This document shows positions 46,744 to 57,667 of a DNA stretch of 64,000 nucleotides, one piece after another. Numbering within the stretch: position 1 is the stretch's first letter; every line of letters starts with the position of its first letter. The notes beneath the pieces are model-generated. The model worked only from the letters and a program-made list of their open reading frames with translations, made no database searches and was not told where the DNA came from. The DNA is from Pseudomonas shirazensis (GTDB taxonomy: Bacteria; Pseudomonadota; Gammaproteobacteria; Pseudomonadales; Pseudomonadaceae), in the NCBI RefSeq assembly GCF_014268785.2, contig NZ_JABWRD020000002.1, forward strand, positions 846,001-910,000, given 5' to 3'. The position numbers were made by a program, and so were the translations under genes.

Positions 46744-47979
46744 ATGCTTGAACTTGTTGCCGCTTTTATCTGCCTGACCACCCTCCTTACCTATGTCAAC
46801 TATCGCTTCATTGGCCTGCCGCCGGCCATCGGTGTCATGGTCACGGCGCTGCTGTTCTCGTTGATTCTGCAGGGTCTGAGCCTGATCGGCTTTCCGGGCC
46901 TGGAAGAACGCGTCGAAGGCTTGATGAACCAGATCGACTTCAATGACCTGCTGATGCACTGGATGCTGGCCTTCCTGCTGTTTGCCGGCGCCCTGCACGT
47001 CAACCTCAGCGATCTGCGCAGTTACCGTTGGCCGATCGGCCTGCTGGCGACCATCGGCGTGCTCATCGCCACCGTGGTCATCGGTTTTCTCGCGCACTGG
47101 GTGTTCGCCTTGTTTGGCTGGCACATCAGCCTGATCTACTGCCTGCTGTTCGGCGCATTGATCTCGCCGACCGATCCGATCGCCGTGCTCGGCGCGCTGC
47201 GTACGGCCAACGCCTCCAAGCCGCTGAAGACCACCATCGTTGGCGAGTCGCTGTTCAACGACGGCACGGCGGTGGTGGTGTTCACGGTATTGCTCGGCAT
47301 CGTCCAGCTGGGCGAGACGCCAAGCATCTCCGAGACCGCACTGCTGTTCGCCCGCGAAGCCATCGGCGGGATCGCCTTCGGCGGCCTGATCGGCTATGCG
47401 ACCTATCGCATGATCAAGAGCATCGACCAATACCAGGTCCAGGTCATGCTGACTCTGGCGCTGGTCATCGGCGGCTCGGCAATGTGCTACGAGCTGCATG
47501 TCTCGGCACCGATCGCGATGGTGGTGGCCGGCCTGATCATCGGCAACATGGGCCGCAACCTGGCCATGAACGACATGACCCGGCGCTACATGGACGGTTT
47601 CTGGGAGCTGATCGACGACATGCTCAATGCCTTGTTGTTTGCCCTGATCGGCCTGGAGCTGTTGCTGCTGCCGTTCAACTGGATGCACCTGGCCGCCGGT
47701 TCGGTGCTGGCCCTCGCCGTGCTGATGTCGCGCCTGCTCACGGTGGCGCCGGCAATTCTGCTGTTGCGGCGCTGGCGCAGCGTGCCGCAGGGCACCATTC
47801 GCGTGCTGACCTGGGGTGGTTTGCGTGGGGGCGTGTCGGTGGCGCTGGCATTGTCGTTGCCGCTGGGTGAAGAGCGTGATTTGCTGCTGTCGATCACCTA
47901 CATCGTGGTGCTGTCGTCGATCCTGATCCAGGGTCTGAGCATTGGTCGTGTGGTGAGCAAGGTTAGCGTTCAGCCTTGA
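46744..47979 (+). CDS. Sodium:proton antiporter, CPA1 family
   Basis: A 411-residue inner-membrane antiporter with about 12 hydrophobic segments. The ion-binding region is visible in LFGALISPTDPIAVLGALRT, with the functional aspartates of the CPA1 SPTDP motif, followed by GESLFNDGTAVVVFTVLLGI, the strictly conserved NhaP/NHE motif. It ends with LTWGGLRGGVSVALALSLP. It exchanges Na+ (or K+) for H+ for pH and salt balance. It is a single gene, closed by a terminator shared with the convergent thioesterase. Start ATG at 46744. Confidence 0.93.
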   Translation: MLELVAAFICLTTLLTYVNYRFIGLPPAIGVMVTALLFSLILQGLSLIGFPGLEERVEGLMNQIDFNDLLMHWMLAFLLFAGALHVNLSDLRSYRWPIGLLATIGVLIATVVIGFLAHWVFALFGWHISLIYCLLFGALISPTDPIAVLGALRTANASKPLKTTIVGESLFNDGTAVVVFTVLLGIVQLGETPSISETALLFAREAIGGIAFGGLIGYATYRMIKSIDQYQVQVMLTLALVIGGSAMCYELHVSAPIAMVVAGLIIGNMGRNLAMNDMTRRYMDGFWELIDDMLNALLFALIGLELLLLPFNWMHLAAGSVLALAVLMSRLLTVAPAILLLRRWRSVPQGTIRVLTWGGLRGGVSVALALSLPLGEERDLLLSITYIVVLSSILIQGLSIGRVVSKVSVQP

Positions 47980-47986
47980 GATTGCT

Positions 47987-48010
47987 GGGGCCGCTTTGCG
48001 GCCCCAAAAA
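47987..48010. terminator. Shared terminator of the antiporter and thioesterase genes
   Basis: GGGGCCGC-TTT-GCGGCCCC followed by AAAAAA (a T-run on the minus strand) lies in the 32-bp convergent gap. It is strongest for the minus-strand thioesterase gene. Confidence 0.8.
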
Positions 48011-48011
48011 A

Positions 48012-48416
48012 TCACTCGACTGCAGAGTCGGGAAACTGATCCTGCACGTACTTGATCTCGGTGCGCCCATGCGCAGCCGGCAAGCCATCGTCACCCAGGT
48101 TGACGAAGACCATCTTGTCGACGGTGAGGATGCTCTTGCGGGTGATCTTGTTGCGTACTTCGCACTTGAGGGTGATCGAGGTGCGGCCAAACTCGGTGGC
48201 AGTAATGCCCAGCTCGATGATGTCGCCCTGGCGCGAGGCGCTGACGAAGTTGATCTCCGAGATGTACTTGGTCACCACCCGCTGATTGCCCAGCTGGACG
48301 ATGGCGTAGATCGCCGCTTCCTCGTCGATCCAGCGCAGCAGGCTGCCGCCGAACAGAGTGCCGTTGGGGTTGAGGTCTTCGGGTTTTACCCATTTGCGGG
48401 TGTGGAAGTTCATCAT
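48012..48416 (-). CDS. Acyl-CoA thioesterase, hotdog fold
   Basis: A 133-134-residue hotdog protein. The family signature LNPNGTLFGGSLLRWIDEEAA (residues 15-35), with the catalytic N/D pair, and RQGDIIELGITATEFGRTSI place it with YciA/BfiT-like acyl-CoA thioesterases, which release free acids from CoA esters. It likely acts as a homohexamer, as family members do. Start is at 48416 or the adjacent ATG at 48413. The gene is divergent from ahcY and convergent with the antiporter. Confidence 0.88.
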   Translation of the reverse strand: MMNFHTRKWVKPEDLNPNGTLFGGSLLRWIDEEAAIYAIVQLGNQRVVTKYISEINFVSASRQGDIIELGITATEFGRTSITLKCEVRNKITRKSILTVDKMVFVNLGDDGLPAAHGRTEIKYVQDQFPDSAVE

Positions 48417-48516
48417 TGCTCCTACCAGCTTTGGCTAACGTGCAGTCATGATGGCAGAGCCTGCCGCAGGGCTCCATTGATCATCGACTATCGTCGCGAT
48501 TAATCGACAGAAAACC

Positions 48517-50120
<1,604 letters not shown>

Positions 50121-50267
50121 GCGAGTGACCCGCGGCAGGCATGCTTGCCGCGGGCAGTCCATGCAATTGAATGACGCCAAGCCAGACCGGCCTTCACCGC
50201 TCTGGCTTTTACTTGCAGATTGCAGCTGAAGGCGCGCTACTGGCGTTGGCTGCATGAGGAACGAACG

Positions 50268-51113
50268 ATGTCCGAAGAACGCCGTTACAGTTTCGAGTTT
50301 TTCCCGACCAAGACCGAAGCCGGTCACGAAAAGCTGATGGCCGTTGCTCGCCAGCTGGCTGGCTACAATCCTGATTTTTTCTCCTGCACCTACGGCGCTG
50401 GCGGTTCGACCCGCGACCGCACGCTGAACACCGTGCTGCAGCTGGAACATGAAGTCAAAGTCGCCGCCGCGCCGCACCTGTCCTGCGTCGGTGATTCCAA
50501 GGCCGACCTGCGCGGCTTGCTCAGCGAATACCAGGCTGCCGGCATCAAGCGGATCGTCGCCCTGCGCGGTGATTTGCCGTCGGGCATGGGCATGGCCTCG
50601 GGCGAACTGCGCTACGCCAGTGACCTGGTCGAGTTCATCCGCCAGGAAAGCGGCGATCACTTCCACCTGGAAGTTGCCGCCTACCCCGAGATGCACCCAC
50701 AGGCGCAGAACTTCGAAGCCGACCTGAGCAACTTCGTGCGCAAGGTCAAGGCCGGTGCCGACAGCGCCATTACCCAGTACTTCTTCAACGCCGACAGCTA
50801 TTTCTACTTCGTCGAGCGCGTACAGAAGATGGGCGTGGATATCCCGGTAGTGCCCGGCATCATGCCGATCACCAACTACAGCAAGCTGGCGCGCTTCTCC
50901 GACGCCTGTGGCGCCGAGCTGCCGCGCTGGATCCGCAAGCAACTTGAAGCCTATGGCGACGACAGCGCGAGCATCCAGGCCTTTGGCGAAGAAGTGATCA
51001 GCAACATGTGCGAGCAACTGCTACAAGGCGGCGCACCAGGGTTGCACTTCTATACCCTGAACCAGGCCGAACCGAGCCTCGCGATCTGGAACAACCTCAA
51101 GCTGCCACGTTGA
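50268..51113 (+). CDS. metF: 5,10-methylenetetrahydrofolate reductase
   Basis: A 281-residue FAD enzyme producing 5-methyl-tetrahydrofolate for methionine synthesis. It starts SEERRYSFEFFPTKTEAGHE; the folate/FAD barrel shows TYGAGGSTRDRTLN, AALRGDLP-type IVALRGDLPSGMGM, YPEMHPQAQNFEADLSN and GADSAITQYFFNADSYFYFV. It sits 147 bp downstream of ahcY, and no terminator is seen between them, so both probably share the SAH-responsive transcript. Chosen start ATG 50268 follows GAGGAACGA; the frame is open a little further upstream but not conserved. Confidence 0.95.
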   Translation: MSEERRYSFEFFPTKTEAGHEKLMAVARQLAGYNPDFFSCTYGAGGSTRDRTLNTVLQLEHEVKVAAAPHLSCVGDSKADLRGLLSEYQAAGIKRIVALRGDLPSGMGMASGELRYASDLVEFIRQESGDHFHLEVAAYPEMHPQAQNFEADLSNFVRKVKAGADSAITQYFFNADSYFYFVERVQKMGVDIPVVPGIMPITNYSKLARFSDACGAELPRWIRKQLEAYGDDSASIQAFGEEVISNMCEQLLQGGAPGLHFYTLNQAEPSLAIWNNLKLPR

Positions 51114-51237
51114 TGCCTGAGCGGCCGACAAGGCCGCTCCCGGCTGCATCAGCTCTAGCCTGGGTGTTTACAACAATCGGCATTTGTACAAGCGCCGCTC
51201 ACTGTTCATCGCCCGATGGACGGCGTACTCTCACGCC

Positions 51238-52023
51238 ATGTCGCTTCTGCCCCGCCTACTCTGCCTGTTGCTTGTTTGCCTGAGCTGTTCGGCTCAGGCC
51301 GAACGCCTGCGCGTGGTCAGCGATGACTGGGCGCCTTATGTCTACGAACACAACGGCCAGCCGCAGGGTATCCAGTACGAGGTTGCCAGCGAGGTGTTCA
51401 AGCGCCTCGGTGTGCAGGTCGATTGGGAGCTCATGCCGTGGAAGCGCTGCCTGGCGATGGTCGAACAGGGCCAGGTCGATGGCGTGCTGGGGATTTTCCA
51501 GAACGATGCGCGCAAGGTGTACATGGTGTTCCCGGACGAACCACTGTCTGAAGTCGAGTTCGTTTTGCTGGGCAAACGCGGCCAGCACCGCGCCGTCAAG
51601 CGACTGGAGGACCTCGCCGGGCTGACCCTCGGCACCTCGCCGGGCTATGACTATGGCGCGGCATTCAATCAGTCAACTTTGTTCAAGCAAGAGCCGGCAC
51701 AGACCCATGAGGCCAACCTCGGCAAACTGATGCTTGGCCGCATCGATCTGGTGGTAACCGACAGTCGCGTCGGGCGCTACCTGCGCCGGCAGATGGGGCT
51801 GCAGCAGCAAACTGAACAATTGCCGCTGCTGATCGATCGGCAAAACCAGTATCTGGGTCTGGCGCGCAAGCCCGGGCGCGAACAACTTGCTCGCTCGTTT
51901 GCCGAAGAACTGCGCCGTTTCAAGCAAGAACCCGCCTACGCGCAGATGATCGCTCACTTCGAAGACGACCTTGGAGTGCTGCCTGGCGCCGTTGAGCAGC
52001 AGGAACGCAGCACACTTCGCTAG
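51238..52023 (+). CDS. Periplasmic solute-binding protein, family 3
   Basis: A 261-residue secreted protein. The signal peptide is MSLLPRLLCLLLVCLSCSAQ, cleaved before AERLRVVSDDWAPYVYEHNG. The two-lobe domain has LMPWKRCLAMVEQGQVDG and FPDEPLSEVEFVLLG. As with the related gene at 24345-25082, no ABC permease or ATPase is near, so it is an orphan binding protein, possibly a sensor partner. A hairpin GAGCGGCC-GACAA-GGCCGCTC (51119-51139) after metF separates it from that gene. Ligand unknown. Confidence 0.85.
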   Translation: MSLLPRLLCLLLVCLSCSAQAERLRVVSDDWAPYVYEHNGQPQGIQYEVASEVFKRLGVQVDWELMPWKRCLAMVEQGQVDGVLGIFQNDARKVYMVFPDEPLSEVEFVLLGKRGQHRAVKRLEDLAGLTLGTSPGYDYGAAFNQSTLFKQEPAQTHEANLGKLMLGRIDLVVTDSRVGRYLRRQMGLQQQTEQLPLLIDRQNQYLGLARKPGREQLARSFAEELRRFKQEPAYAQMIAHFEDDLGVLPGAVEQQERSTLR

Positions 52024-52029
52024 CTCTGT

Positions 52030-52243
52030 TATACTCGGGCCTTCCCGCCAGGCTCACGCCCGGACGCTCGGTCTTCATCCAGGCATCTCGATCATCGCCA
52101 ACGCGCTCCACAGCGCAGGCCCGATGTTTCTCTGATGCGCAGTGGACACCAAGCTGGACCGGACGCGATCGCATCCCTCAGATGCCCGTCGCGCCAGGCA
52201 GATCACCCTATAGGGCCTAGCCCCCACCAGAACAGGATTGCCC
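52030..52243 (+). promoter_or_regulatory. Possible promoter and long leader of rhlE
   Basis: TATACT at 52030-52035 resembles a -10 box; a good -35 is not obvious. From it to the ATG at 52244 is about 200 nt without an ORF of note. Such a long leader is common in cold-inducible DEAD-box helicase mRNAs. ACAGGA at 52231 is the ribosome-binding site. Confidence 0.35.
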
Positions 52244-54166
52244 ATGTCCTTTGCTTCCCTCGGTCTCTCCGAGGCACTTGTCCGCGCTATCGAAGCAGCG
52301 GGCTACACCGAGCCTACCCCAGTGCAACAGCGGGCCATCCCCGCCGTGTTGCAAGGTCGCGACCTGATGGTCGCCGCACAGACAGGTACTGGCAAAACCG
52401 GCGGTTTCGCCCTGCCGATCCTGGAGCGTCTGTTCCCGGGCGGCCACCCAGACAAATCCCAGCGCCACGGCCCGCGTCAACCGCGGGTACTGGTGCTGAC
52501 GCCGACCCGTGAACTGGCGGCTCAGGTGCACGACAGCTTCAAAGTGTATGCACGCGACCTCAGTCTGGTCAGCACCTGCATCTTTGGCGGTGTCGGCATG
52601 AACCCACAGGTTCAGGCCATGGCCAAAGGCGTCGACGTACTGGTGGCCTGCCCTGGCCGCCTGCTCGACCTGGCCGGTCAAGGCAAGGTTGACCTGTCCC
52701 GCGTCGAAATCCTGGTCCTCGATGAAGCCGACCGCATGCTCGACATGGGCTTCATCCATGACGTCAAGAAGGTCCTCGCCCGCCTGCCGGCCAAGCGCCA
52801 GAACCTGCTGTTCTCGGCGACCTTCTCCAAAGACATCACCGACCTCGCCGACAAGCTCCTGCACAACCCCGAGCGCATCGAAGTCACGCCGCCGAACACC
52901 ACGGTCGAGCGTATCGAACAGCGCGTCTACCGCCTGCCGGCGAGCCACAAGCGTGCCCTGCTGGCGCACTTGATCACCCTCGGTGCGTGGGAACAGGTGC
53001 TGGTCTTCACCCGCACCAAGCATGGCGCCAACCGCCTGGCCGAGTACCTTGAAAAGCACGGCCTGCCGGCCGCAGCGATCCACGGCAACAAGAGCCAGAA
53101 CGCACGCACCAAGGCCCTGGCCGACTTCAAGGCCAACGAAGTGCGCATCCTCGTCGCAACCGACATTGCTGCGCGTGGCCTGGACATCGATCAGCTGCCG
53201 CATGTGGTCAACTTCGAGCTGCCGAACGTCGAGGAAGACTACGTACACCGCATCGGCCGTACTGGCCGTGCCGGTCGTTCAGGTGAAGCCATCTCGCTGG
53301 TTGCCCCGGACGAAGAGAAACTACTCAAGAGCATCGAGCGCGTCACTCGCCAGAAGATCCAGGACGGCGATCTGATGGGCTTTGACGCCAGCACCGTCGA
53401 AGTCGAGAAGCCTGAAGTCCGTGAGCGCCCGCAGGCCAACGGCCGCGGTGGTCGTAACCAGCCTCGCGGCGATGCCAGCAAAGACAGCAACGGCGGACGC
53501 AAGGACAAGGGCAAGGACAAAGGCCGCGCCAAGCAGAGCAGCGCCGCTGAAAAGCCGGCCGACAAGCCTGCAGGTGAGCGTCAGCAGCAGCCGCGCAAGC
53601 CACGTGAGAACAAGCCGCGCCAGCCACAGGGCGAGCGCCGCGAAGCGTCGGCGCCAGCCAACGGTAATGGCAACGGCAACCGTGACCCGGAAGCGTTCCT
53701 CGACGACGATGTGGATAACTTCGGTAACAAGGCCGACTACGTCAGCCCGTACCAGAATGGCAAGAACCAAGGCCGCAACCGTCGCCCAGGCGCTGCAGCT
53801 GGTGCCGGCCAAACCCAAGGCAGCGGCACTCGAGGTGCAGGTGCTGGTGCGCCAGCCAAAGGCCGCAGTAACAACGGCGGCAGCGGCCAGCCGCGTCAGG
53901 GTGCTGGCGACAAGCGTCCACGCAGCAACAACGGCAGCAACGCTGGTGGTGGCCGTCGCGACGGCAACCCGGGCCGTAACCGCCCAGCCCGTGACGACAG
54001 CGCTCGTCAAGAACCAGCAGTACGCAACCCGCGTGAATCGCAAAGCCAGCCGGTGATCATCCGCAAGGAGTCCAAACTCGAGCGCTACCCAACGCCTGAG
54101 CAGCTGGAAGACTTGCCGAGCCGCCCGCGTGGCGAGCGCCCGGCCCTGCTGACCCGTAATCGCTGA
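52244..54166 (+). CDS. rhlE: ATP-dependent RNA helicase RhlE (long-tailed, RhlE2-like)
   Basis: A 640-residue DEAD-box helicase. Core (1-385): [20 protein letters not shown] with TPVQQRA (Q motif), [55 protein letters not shown] and [14 protein letters not shown] basic, low-complexity tail of about 250 residues follows, rich in G, N, R, P, Q and K (for example [13 protein letters not shown] and [18 protein letters not shown]) and ending [14 protein letters not shown]. The size and tail correspond to Pseudomonas RhlE2, whose tail drives RNA binding and condensate formation; RhlE1 lacks it. Start ATG 52244, not the in-frame TTG at 52238. A terminator follows. Confidence 0.92.
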   Translation: MSFASLGLSEALVRAIEAAGYTEPTPVQQRAIPAVLQGRDLMVAAQTGTGKTGGFALPILERLFPGGHPDKSQRHGPRQPRVLVLTPTRELAAQVHDSFKVYARDLSLVSTCIFGGVGMNPQVQAMAKGVDVLVACPGRLLDLAGQGKVDLSRVEILVLDEADRMLDMGFIHDVKKVLARLPAKRQNLLFSATFSKDITDLADKLLHNPERIEVTPPNTTVERIEQRVYRLPASHKRALLAHLITLGAWEQVLVFTRTKHGANRLAEYLEKHGLPAAAIHGNKSQNARTKALADFKANEVRILVATDIAARGLDIDQLPHVVNFELPNVEEDYVHRIGRTGRAGRSGEAISLVAPDEEKLLKSIERVTRQKIQDGDLMGFDASTVEVEKPEVRERPQANGRGGRNQPRGDASKDSNGGRKDKGKDKGRAKQSSAAEKPADKPAGERQQQPRKPRENKPRQPQGERREASAPANGNGNGNRDPEAFLDDDVDNFGNKADYVSPYQNGKNQGRNRRPGAAAGAGQTQGSGTRGAGAGAPAKGRSNNGGSGQPRQGAGDKRPRSNNGSNAGGGRRDGNPGRNRPARDDSARQEPAVRNPRESQSQPVIIRKESKLERYPTPEQLEDLPSRPRGERPALLTRNR

Positions 54167-54185
54167 TTACGGATTTGCAGACATG

Positions 54186-54214
54186 AAAAAGCCGCCCTTA
54201 TGGGCGGCTTTTTC
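54186..54214. terminator. Bidirectional terminator between rhlE and yceI
   Basis: AAAAAGCCGCCC-TTAT-GGGCGGCTTTTT lies in the convergent gap between the rhlE stop and the yceI stop. Confidence 0.92.
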
Positions 54215-54226
54215 GTTTGCGGCTGA

Positions 54227-54805
54227 TTACTTCTGCTTCACGCCTTCAACACTGATATCCAGATCCAGTGTCTGCGAGGTTGGGCCTGGGCCCTTGATGC
54301 CGAAATCGTTCAGGTTCAGGGTAGTGGTGGCGTTGAAGCCAGCGCGCTCGCCGCCCCATGGATCCTTGCCTTCACCGTTGAAGGTAGCCTTGAAGGTTAC
54401 CGGCTTGGTCACGCCGTGCAGGGTCAGGTCGCCGGTCACATCAGCGGTCTTGTCACCGGTCGATTTGACTGCGGTGGAGACGAACTTGGCCTCTGGATAC
54501 TTGCTGACGTCCAGGAAGTCCTTGCTCGCGATGTGCTTGTCACGTTCGGCGTGGTTCGACCACAGGCTGGCGGTCTTCAGGTCGACGTTGATCTTGCTGG
54601 CTTCAGGCTTGGCCGAATCCCAGGTAAAACTACCGTCGAAGTCTTTGAAAGTACCGTGGATGAAGCTGTAGCCCAGGTGGCTGATCTTCCAGTCAACGAA
54701 CGCGTGCTGGCCTTCCTTGTCGATCTTATAGTCAGCAGCCATGGCCTGACCAGCGGCGAACAGAGCGGTACCGAGCGCCAGAGCGGCAAAAGTCTTTTTC
54801 AACAT
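54227..54805 (-). CDS. YceI-family periplasmic protein
   Basis: A 192-residue secreted lipocalin-like protein. Signal peptide [20 protein letters not shown], cut after AMA. The barrel has [38 protein letters not shown] and [18 protein letters not shown]. YceI proteins bind polyisoprenoid or similar lipids such as ubiquinone-like chains. It is downstream of a cytochrome b561 gene on the same strand, a pairing widely seen, suggesting a shared redox or lipid role. ATG at 54805 with AAGGA 9 bp upstream; the earlier in-frame TTG is less likely. Confidence 0.92.
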   Translation of the reverse strand: MLKKTFAALALGTALFAAGQAMAADYKIDKEGQHAFVDWKISHLGYSFIHGTFKDFDGSFTWDSAKPEASKINVDLKTASLWSNHAERDKHIASKDFLDVSKYPEAKFVSTAVKSTGDKTADVTGDLTLHGVTKPVTFKATFNGEGKDPWGGERAGFNATTTLNLNDFGIKGPGPTSQTLDLDISVEGVKQK

Positions 54806-54836
54806 CCTTTCGATTCCTTGCAATTGAGGTTGAGGG

Positions 54837-55388
54837 TCAAGCTTTGCGGCCCAGCATACGAGTCAGGGTCGCGTCACGGTCGATAAAATGGTGTTTCAGT
54901 GCAGCCAGGCCATGCAGGACGGCGAAAATCACCAGCCCCCAGGCCAGGTAAAAATGGATCACTCCAGCGGTGTCAGCCTGGTCGGGCAGGTTGCTGAGCA
55001 ATGCCGGCACATCGAATAGGCCAAACATCGAGATCCCCGCGCCATCGGCGGTAGAGATCAGGTACCCGGCGATCATTACCGCAAACAGCCCTGCGTATAA
55101 AGCCAGGTGGCCCAGTTTGGCTGCAACGCGGGTGAAGCGGTCATGGCTGGCCAGCACTGCCGGCGGCGGACTGATGAAACGCCACAGCACCCGCAGCAGC
55201 ATTACCGCCAGCAACACCAGGCCAATACTTTTATGCAGATCCGGGCCGGCCTTGCGCCACGGGTCGTAGTAGTCGAGATCGACCATCCACAGGCCCAGAG
55301 CAAACAGCCCGAAGACTGCCAGCGCTACACCCCAGTGCATGACCATGCTGACCAGGCCGTAGCGAGTTGAAGAATTGCGTACTTGCAT
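54837..55388 (-). CDS. Cytochrome b561
   Basis: A 183-residue inner-membrane di-haem protein. Four hydrophobic segments carry the haem-ligand histidines: [12 protein letters not shown] (helix 1), [29 protein letters not shown] and [16 protein letters not shown]. The prokaryotic family (CybB-like) passes electrons from quinol or superoxide. It lies 31 bp upstream of yceI in one probable operon. The start at 55388 is ATG, with no strong ribosome-binding site. Confidence 0.92.
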   Translation of the reverse strand: MQVRNSSTRYGLVSMVMHWGVALAVFGLFALGLWMVDLDYYDPWRKAGPDLHKSIGLVLLAVMLLRVLWRFISPPPAVLASHDRFTRVAAKLGHLALYAGLFAVMIAGYLISTADGAGISMFGLFDVPALLSNLPDQADTAGVIHFYLAWGLVIFAVLHGLAALKHHFIDRDATLTRMLGRKA

Positions 55389-55551
55389 GTTGGCGGCGCT
55401 CCCCCTTGAAGCTGCGTACAGACTAGCGCGAAACGTATCGAATAAAAGCGGAAAAAACTGCTTTGGTAGATCGAATTAATCGATGCTTATTCTCTCGACC
55501 GGTTATTAAGGAAACATTAACCCTAGACCAGCCCGGTACGCTCGCAAAATA

Positions 55552-55576
55552 AGAAAGGGCCGCGATGCGGCCCTTG
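55552..55576 (-). terminator. Terminator after the FAD oxidoreductase gene
   Basis: On the minus strand, AAGGGCCGC-ATC-GCGGCCCTT followed by TCTTATTT sits 17 bp past the stop of the amine-oxidase-like gene. The 203-bp gap between that gene and cytochrome b561 holds nothing else that could be recognised. Confidence 0.75.
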
Positions 55577-55591
55577 GGGGTGTTGGATCAA

Positions 55592-57466
55592 TCAGCCTTG
55601 GCTGCTGGCCGCCGGTTTCTTCACCGGCTCGGCCTTGGCGGGAGCCTTTTTCGCTTGCGCAGGCTTGTTTTCGGCCTTCTTCGCGGCCTCCGATTTGGCG
55701 GCTGGCTTATGCGCAGGCGCATGCTTGGCTGGTGCGGCCTTGCTTGCCGCAGGCTTGACCGGTGCAGGCTTGGCCGCAGGCTCCGGTACCGGCGCAACCA
55801 CTGGCGCTGGCGCAGGCGCCGGTGCTACTGGTGCAACTTCCGCAGGCTTGGCAACAGGTGCCGGCTTGGCTGCAGGCTCTTCTGCGCCACCAAACAGGCG
55901 CGAGAAGAAGCCAGGCTTGGCTGGCTCGGCGTCTTTGGCCTTGACCGGCTCGTCCTTGGCTGGCGCGCTGTCCGCCTTGGCCGCCTTGTCGCCGCCACCA
56001 AAAAGATTGGAGAAGAAACCGCCCTTGGCCGCCGCAGCACCGGTTGCGGCAGCTGCCGCCGCAGGCACGGCCTTGACCGGGTCAAACGACTTGCCTGCCA
56101 GCAGGTCCTGCACCTGGCCGGCAGCACGCTGGCCGCTGCGCAGGGCGCCTTCGAGCGTGCCGGGGTAGAGCGCGTCGGTATGCTCACCGGCAAAGCTGAT
56201 GCGCTGCAGAGGGCGCTCCCACAAACGCCAGTATTTGCTGATCTGCCCCGGGCCATATGCCAGATAGGCACCACCAGTACCGGGATCGGCGCTGTAGCGC
56301 TTCACTTCATAGCCAGTGAATGCGCCGCGCGCCTTCGGGTAGAACGCATGCAGGCGAATCAGCACCTGGTCGGCCATCTGCTTGTCGCCAAAGGCCTGCA
56401 ACAGGCGGGCGTTGTCGCCCGACAGGTTGATCACCACGTTGGCACCACCTTTCAGCGCCGGCTCGATCCAGAGCATGCCCAGGCCGGTGTTGCTGAAGAT
56501 CTCACCCGACATCCGCGCCCGGCTTTCCCACACAGGCTGTTTGAACTTGAGCAGTATCTGGTCGCGCCAGCCATAGTTGGTGCCTTTGATCGCAGCCATA
56601 TGCTGGTTGTCCAGGCCTGGGGTCATCTGGATCTTGGCCAGTGCCCGCAGCGGCACCGCCATCACCAGGTAGTCGGCGCGATAGCCGACAGCGCCGACCT
56701 TGACGGTAACGCCGTCCTTGTCCTGGACGATCGCGGTAACCGGTGCGTTGGTCTTGATGGTTTTCAGCTGCTTGACGAAGGCCTGAGCCAGCACCGGGCT
56801 ACCGCCAGGCAGGCGCGCAGCACGCAGGTCACGGTCGCTGACGCCACGATAGACGCGGGTCTGCTGGGCGAAATAGAGCAGCGACAGGCGCGAAGGCTCG
56901 TCATAACGGCTGCGAATCTGCTGGTTGATCAATTGCCGCGCAGTGGCGGGCAGTTGCAAACGGTCGAGCCAGTTGGAGACGTTGATCTGGTCTAGGGCGA
57001 ACAGCGTGCTGTTGGCCTGCGGGTTGAGCGGGTCGTCGATCGAACGGGCCAGATCGTCGAGGGTTTTCTCGTAGCGCTTGAGCGCTTCGGCAGTTGCCGG
57101 CTGCTTGACGGCCAGGTCAGCTGCGCTGAAGTATTCGCCATCGATCAGGTAGCCCGGCGTGCGCACGAACTCAGGGGCCGGCAAGGTATCGAGCTTGAAG
57201 CGATCCAGGTACTGATTGAGTACCGGCTGGGCTTTGCCGTTACCGATCCATTCGCTGGTGGCCAGGCCAGAGCGCCCGCCCATGCCCGCCTTGGCTTCCA
57301 GCAGCGTGACCTGCCAACCTTTGTTCTGCAGCTCGTAGGCAGCCGTCAAGCCTGCCAGGCCGCCACCGACGACGATTGCCGTGGGTGTCTTGTCCTGCGC
57401 CAGCGCCGAGGTGCTGGAAAATCCGATCAATACCAACGCGCACAGGCGCACCCAAGCAGCAGCCAT
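55592..57466 (-). CDS. FAD-dependent amine-oxidase-like protein with low-complexity C-terminal tail
   Basis: A 624-residue secreted flavoprotein. A signal peptide (LCALVLIGFSSTSALAQ) precedes the FAD motif AIVVGGGLAGLTAAYELQNK. The catalytic domain runs to about 450, ending with the FAD-binding ISFAGEHTDALYPGTLEGAL. Then comes a 170-residue tail of Ala, Pro and Lys with two copies of a GFFS(N/R)LFGG motif (GGFFSNLFGGGDKAA and PGFFSRLFGGAEEPAA). The tail resembles flexible, envelope-spanning or peptidoglycan-contacting linkers and is not typical for amine oxidases (usual length about 450-500). Substrate is unknown; monoamine or phytoene-type substrates are both possible from the fold. Confidence 0.86.
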   Translation of the reverse strand: MAAAWVRLCALVLIGFSSTSALAQDKTPTAIVVGGGLAGLTAAYELQNKGWQVTLLEAKAGMGGRSGLATSEWIGNGKAQPVLNQYLDRFKLDTLPAPEFVRTPGYLIDGEYFSAADLAVKQPATAEALKRYEKTLDDLARSIDDPLNPQANSTLFALDQINVSNWLDRLQLPATARQLINQQIRSRYDEPSRLSLLYFAQQTRVYRGVSDRDLRAARLPGGSPVLAQAFVKQLKTIKTNAPVTAIVQDKDGVTVKVGAVGYRADYLVMAVPLRALAKIQMTPGLDNQHMAAIKGTNYGWRDQILLKFKQPVWESRARMSGEIFSNTGLGMLWIEPALKGGANVVINLSGDNARLLQAFGDKQMADQVLIRLHAFYPKARGAFTGYEVKRYSADPGTGGAYLAYGPGQISKYWRLWERPLQRISFAGEHTDALYPGTLEGALRSGQRAAGQVQDLLAGKSFDPVKAVPAAAAAATGAAAAKGGFFSNLFGGGDKAAKADSAPAKDEPVKAKDAEPAKPGFFSRLFGGAEEPAAKPAPVAKPAEVAPVAPAPAPAPVVAPVPEPAAKPAPVKPAASKAAPAKHAPAHKPAAKSEAAKKAENKPAQAKKAPAKAEPVKKPAASSQG

Positions 57467-57667
57467 GTCGGCAAACTCCGGTTGAAAACAGGTCGATGAA
57501 AACGGGGAAGAAGCCCCGGAGAAAATTGCGCTAAGAATACGTCACCCGTGGGCACCCTGCCAGCAGGGCGATGCCAAGCCGCTTACGCAACTGGCATTTT
57601 TGTCAGTAGCCAGCAGCGCCGCTTTCGTCGGACAGTGGCGTCATCGACCGCAGCGGGACTTTCAGCC

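Noticed and set aside
51119..51139. GAGCGGCC/GGCCGCTC hairpin as terminator of metF
   Set aside because: No T-run follows; it may be a REP remnant or a weak stop, so it is not listed as a terminator.
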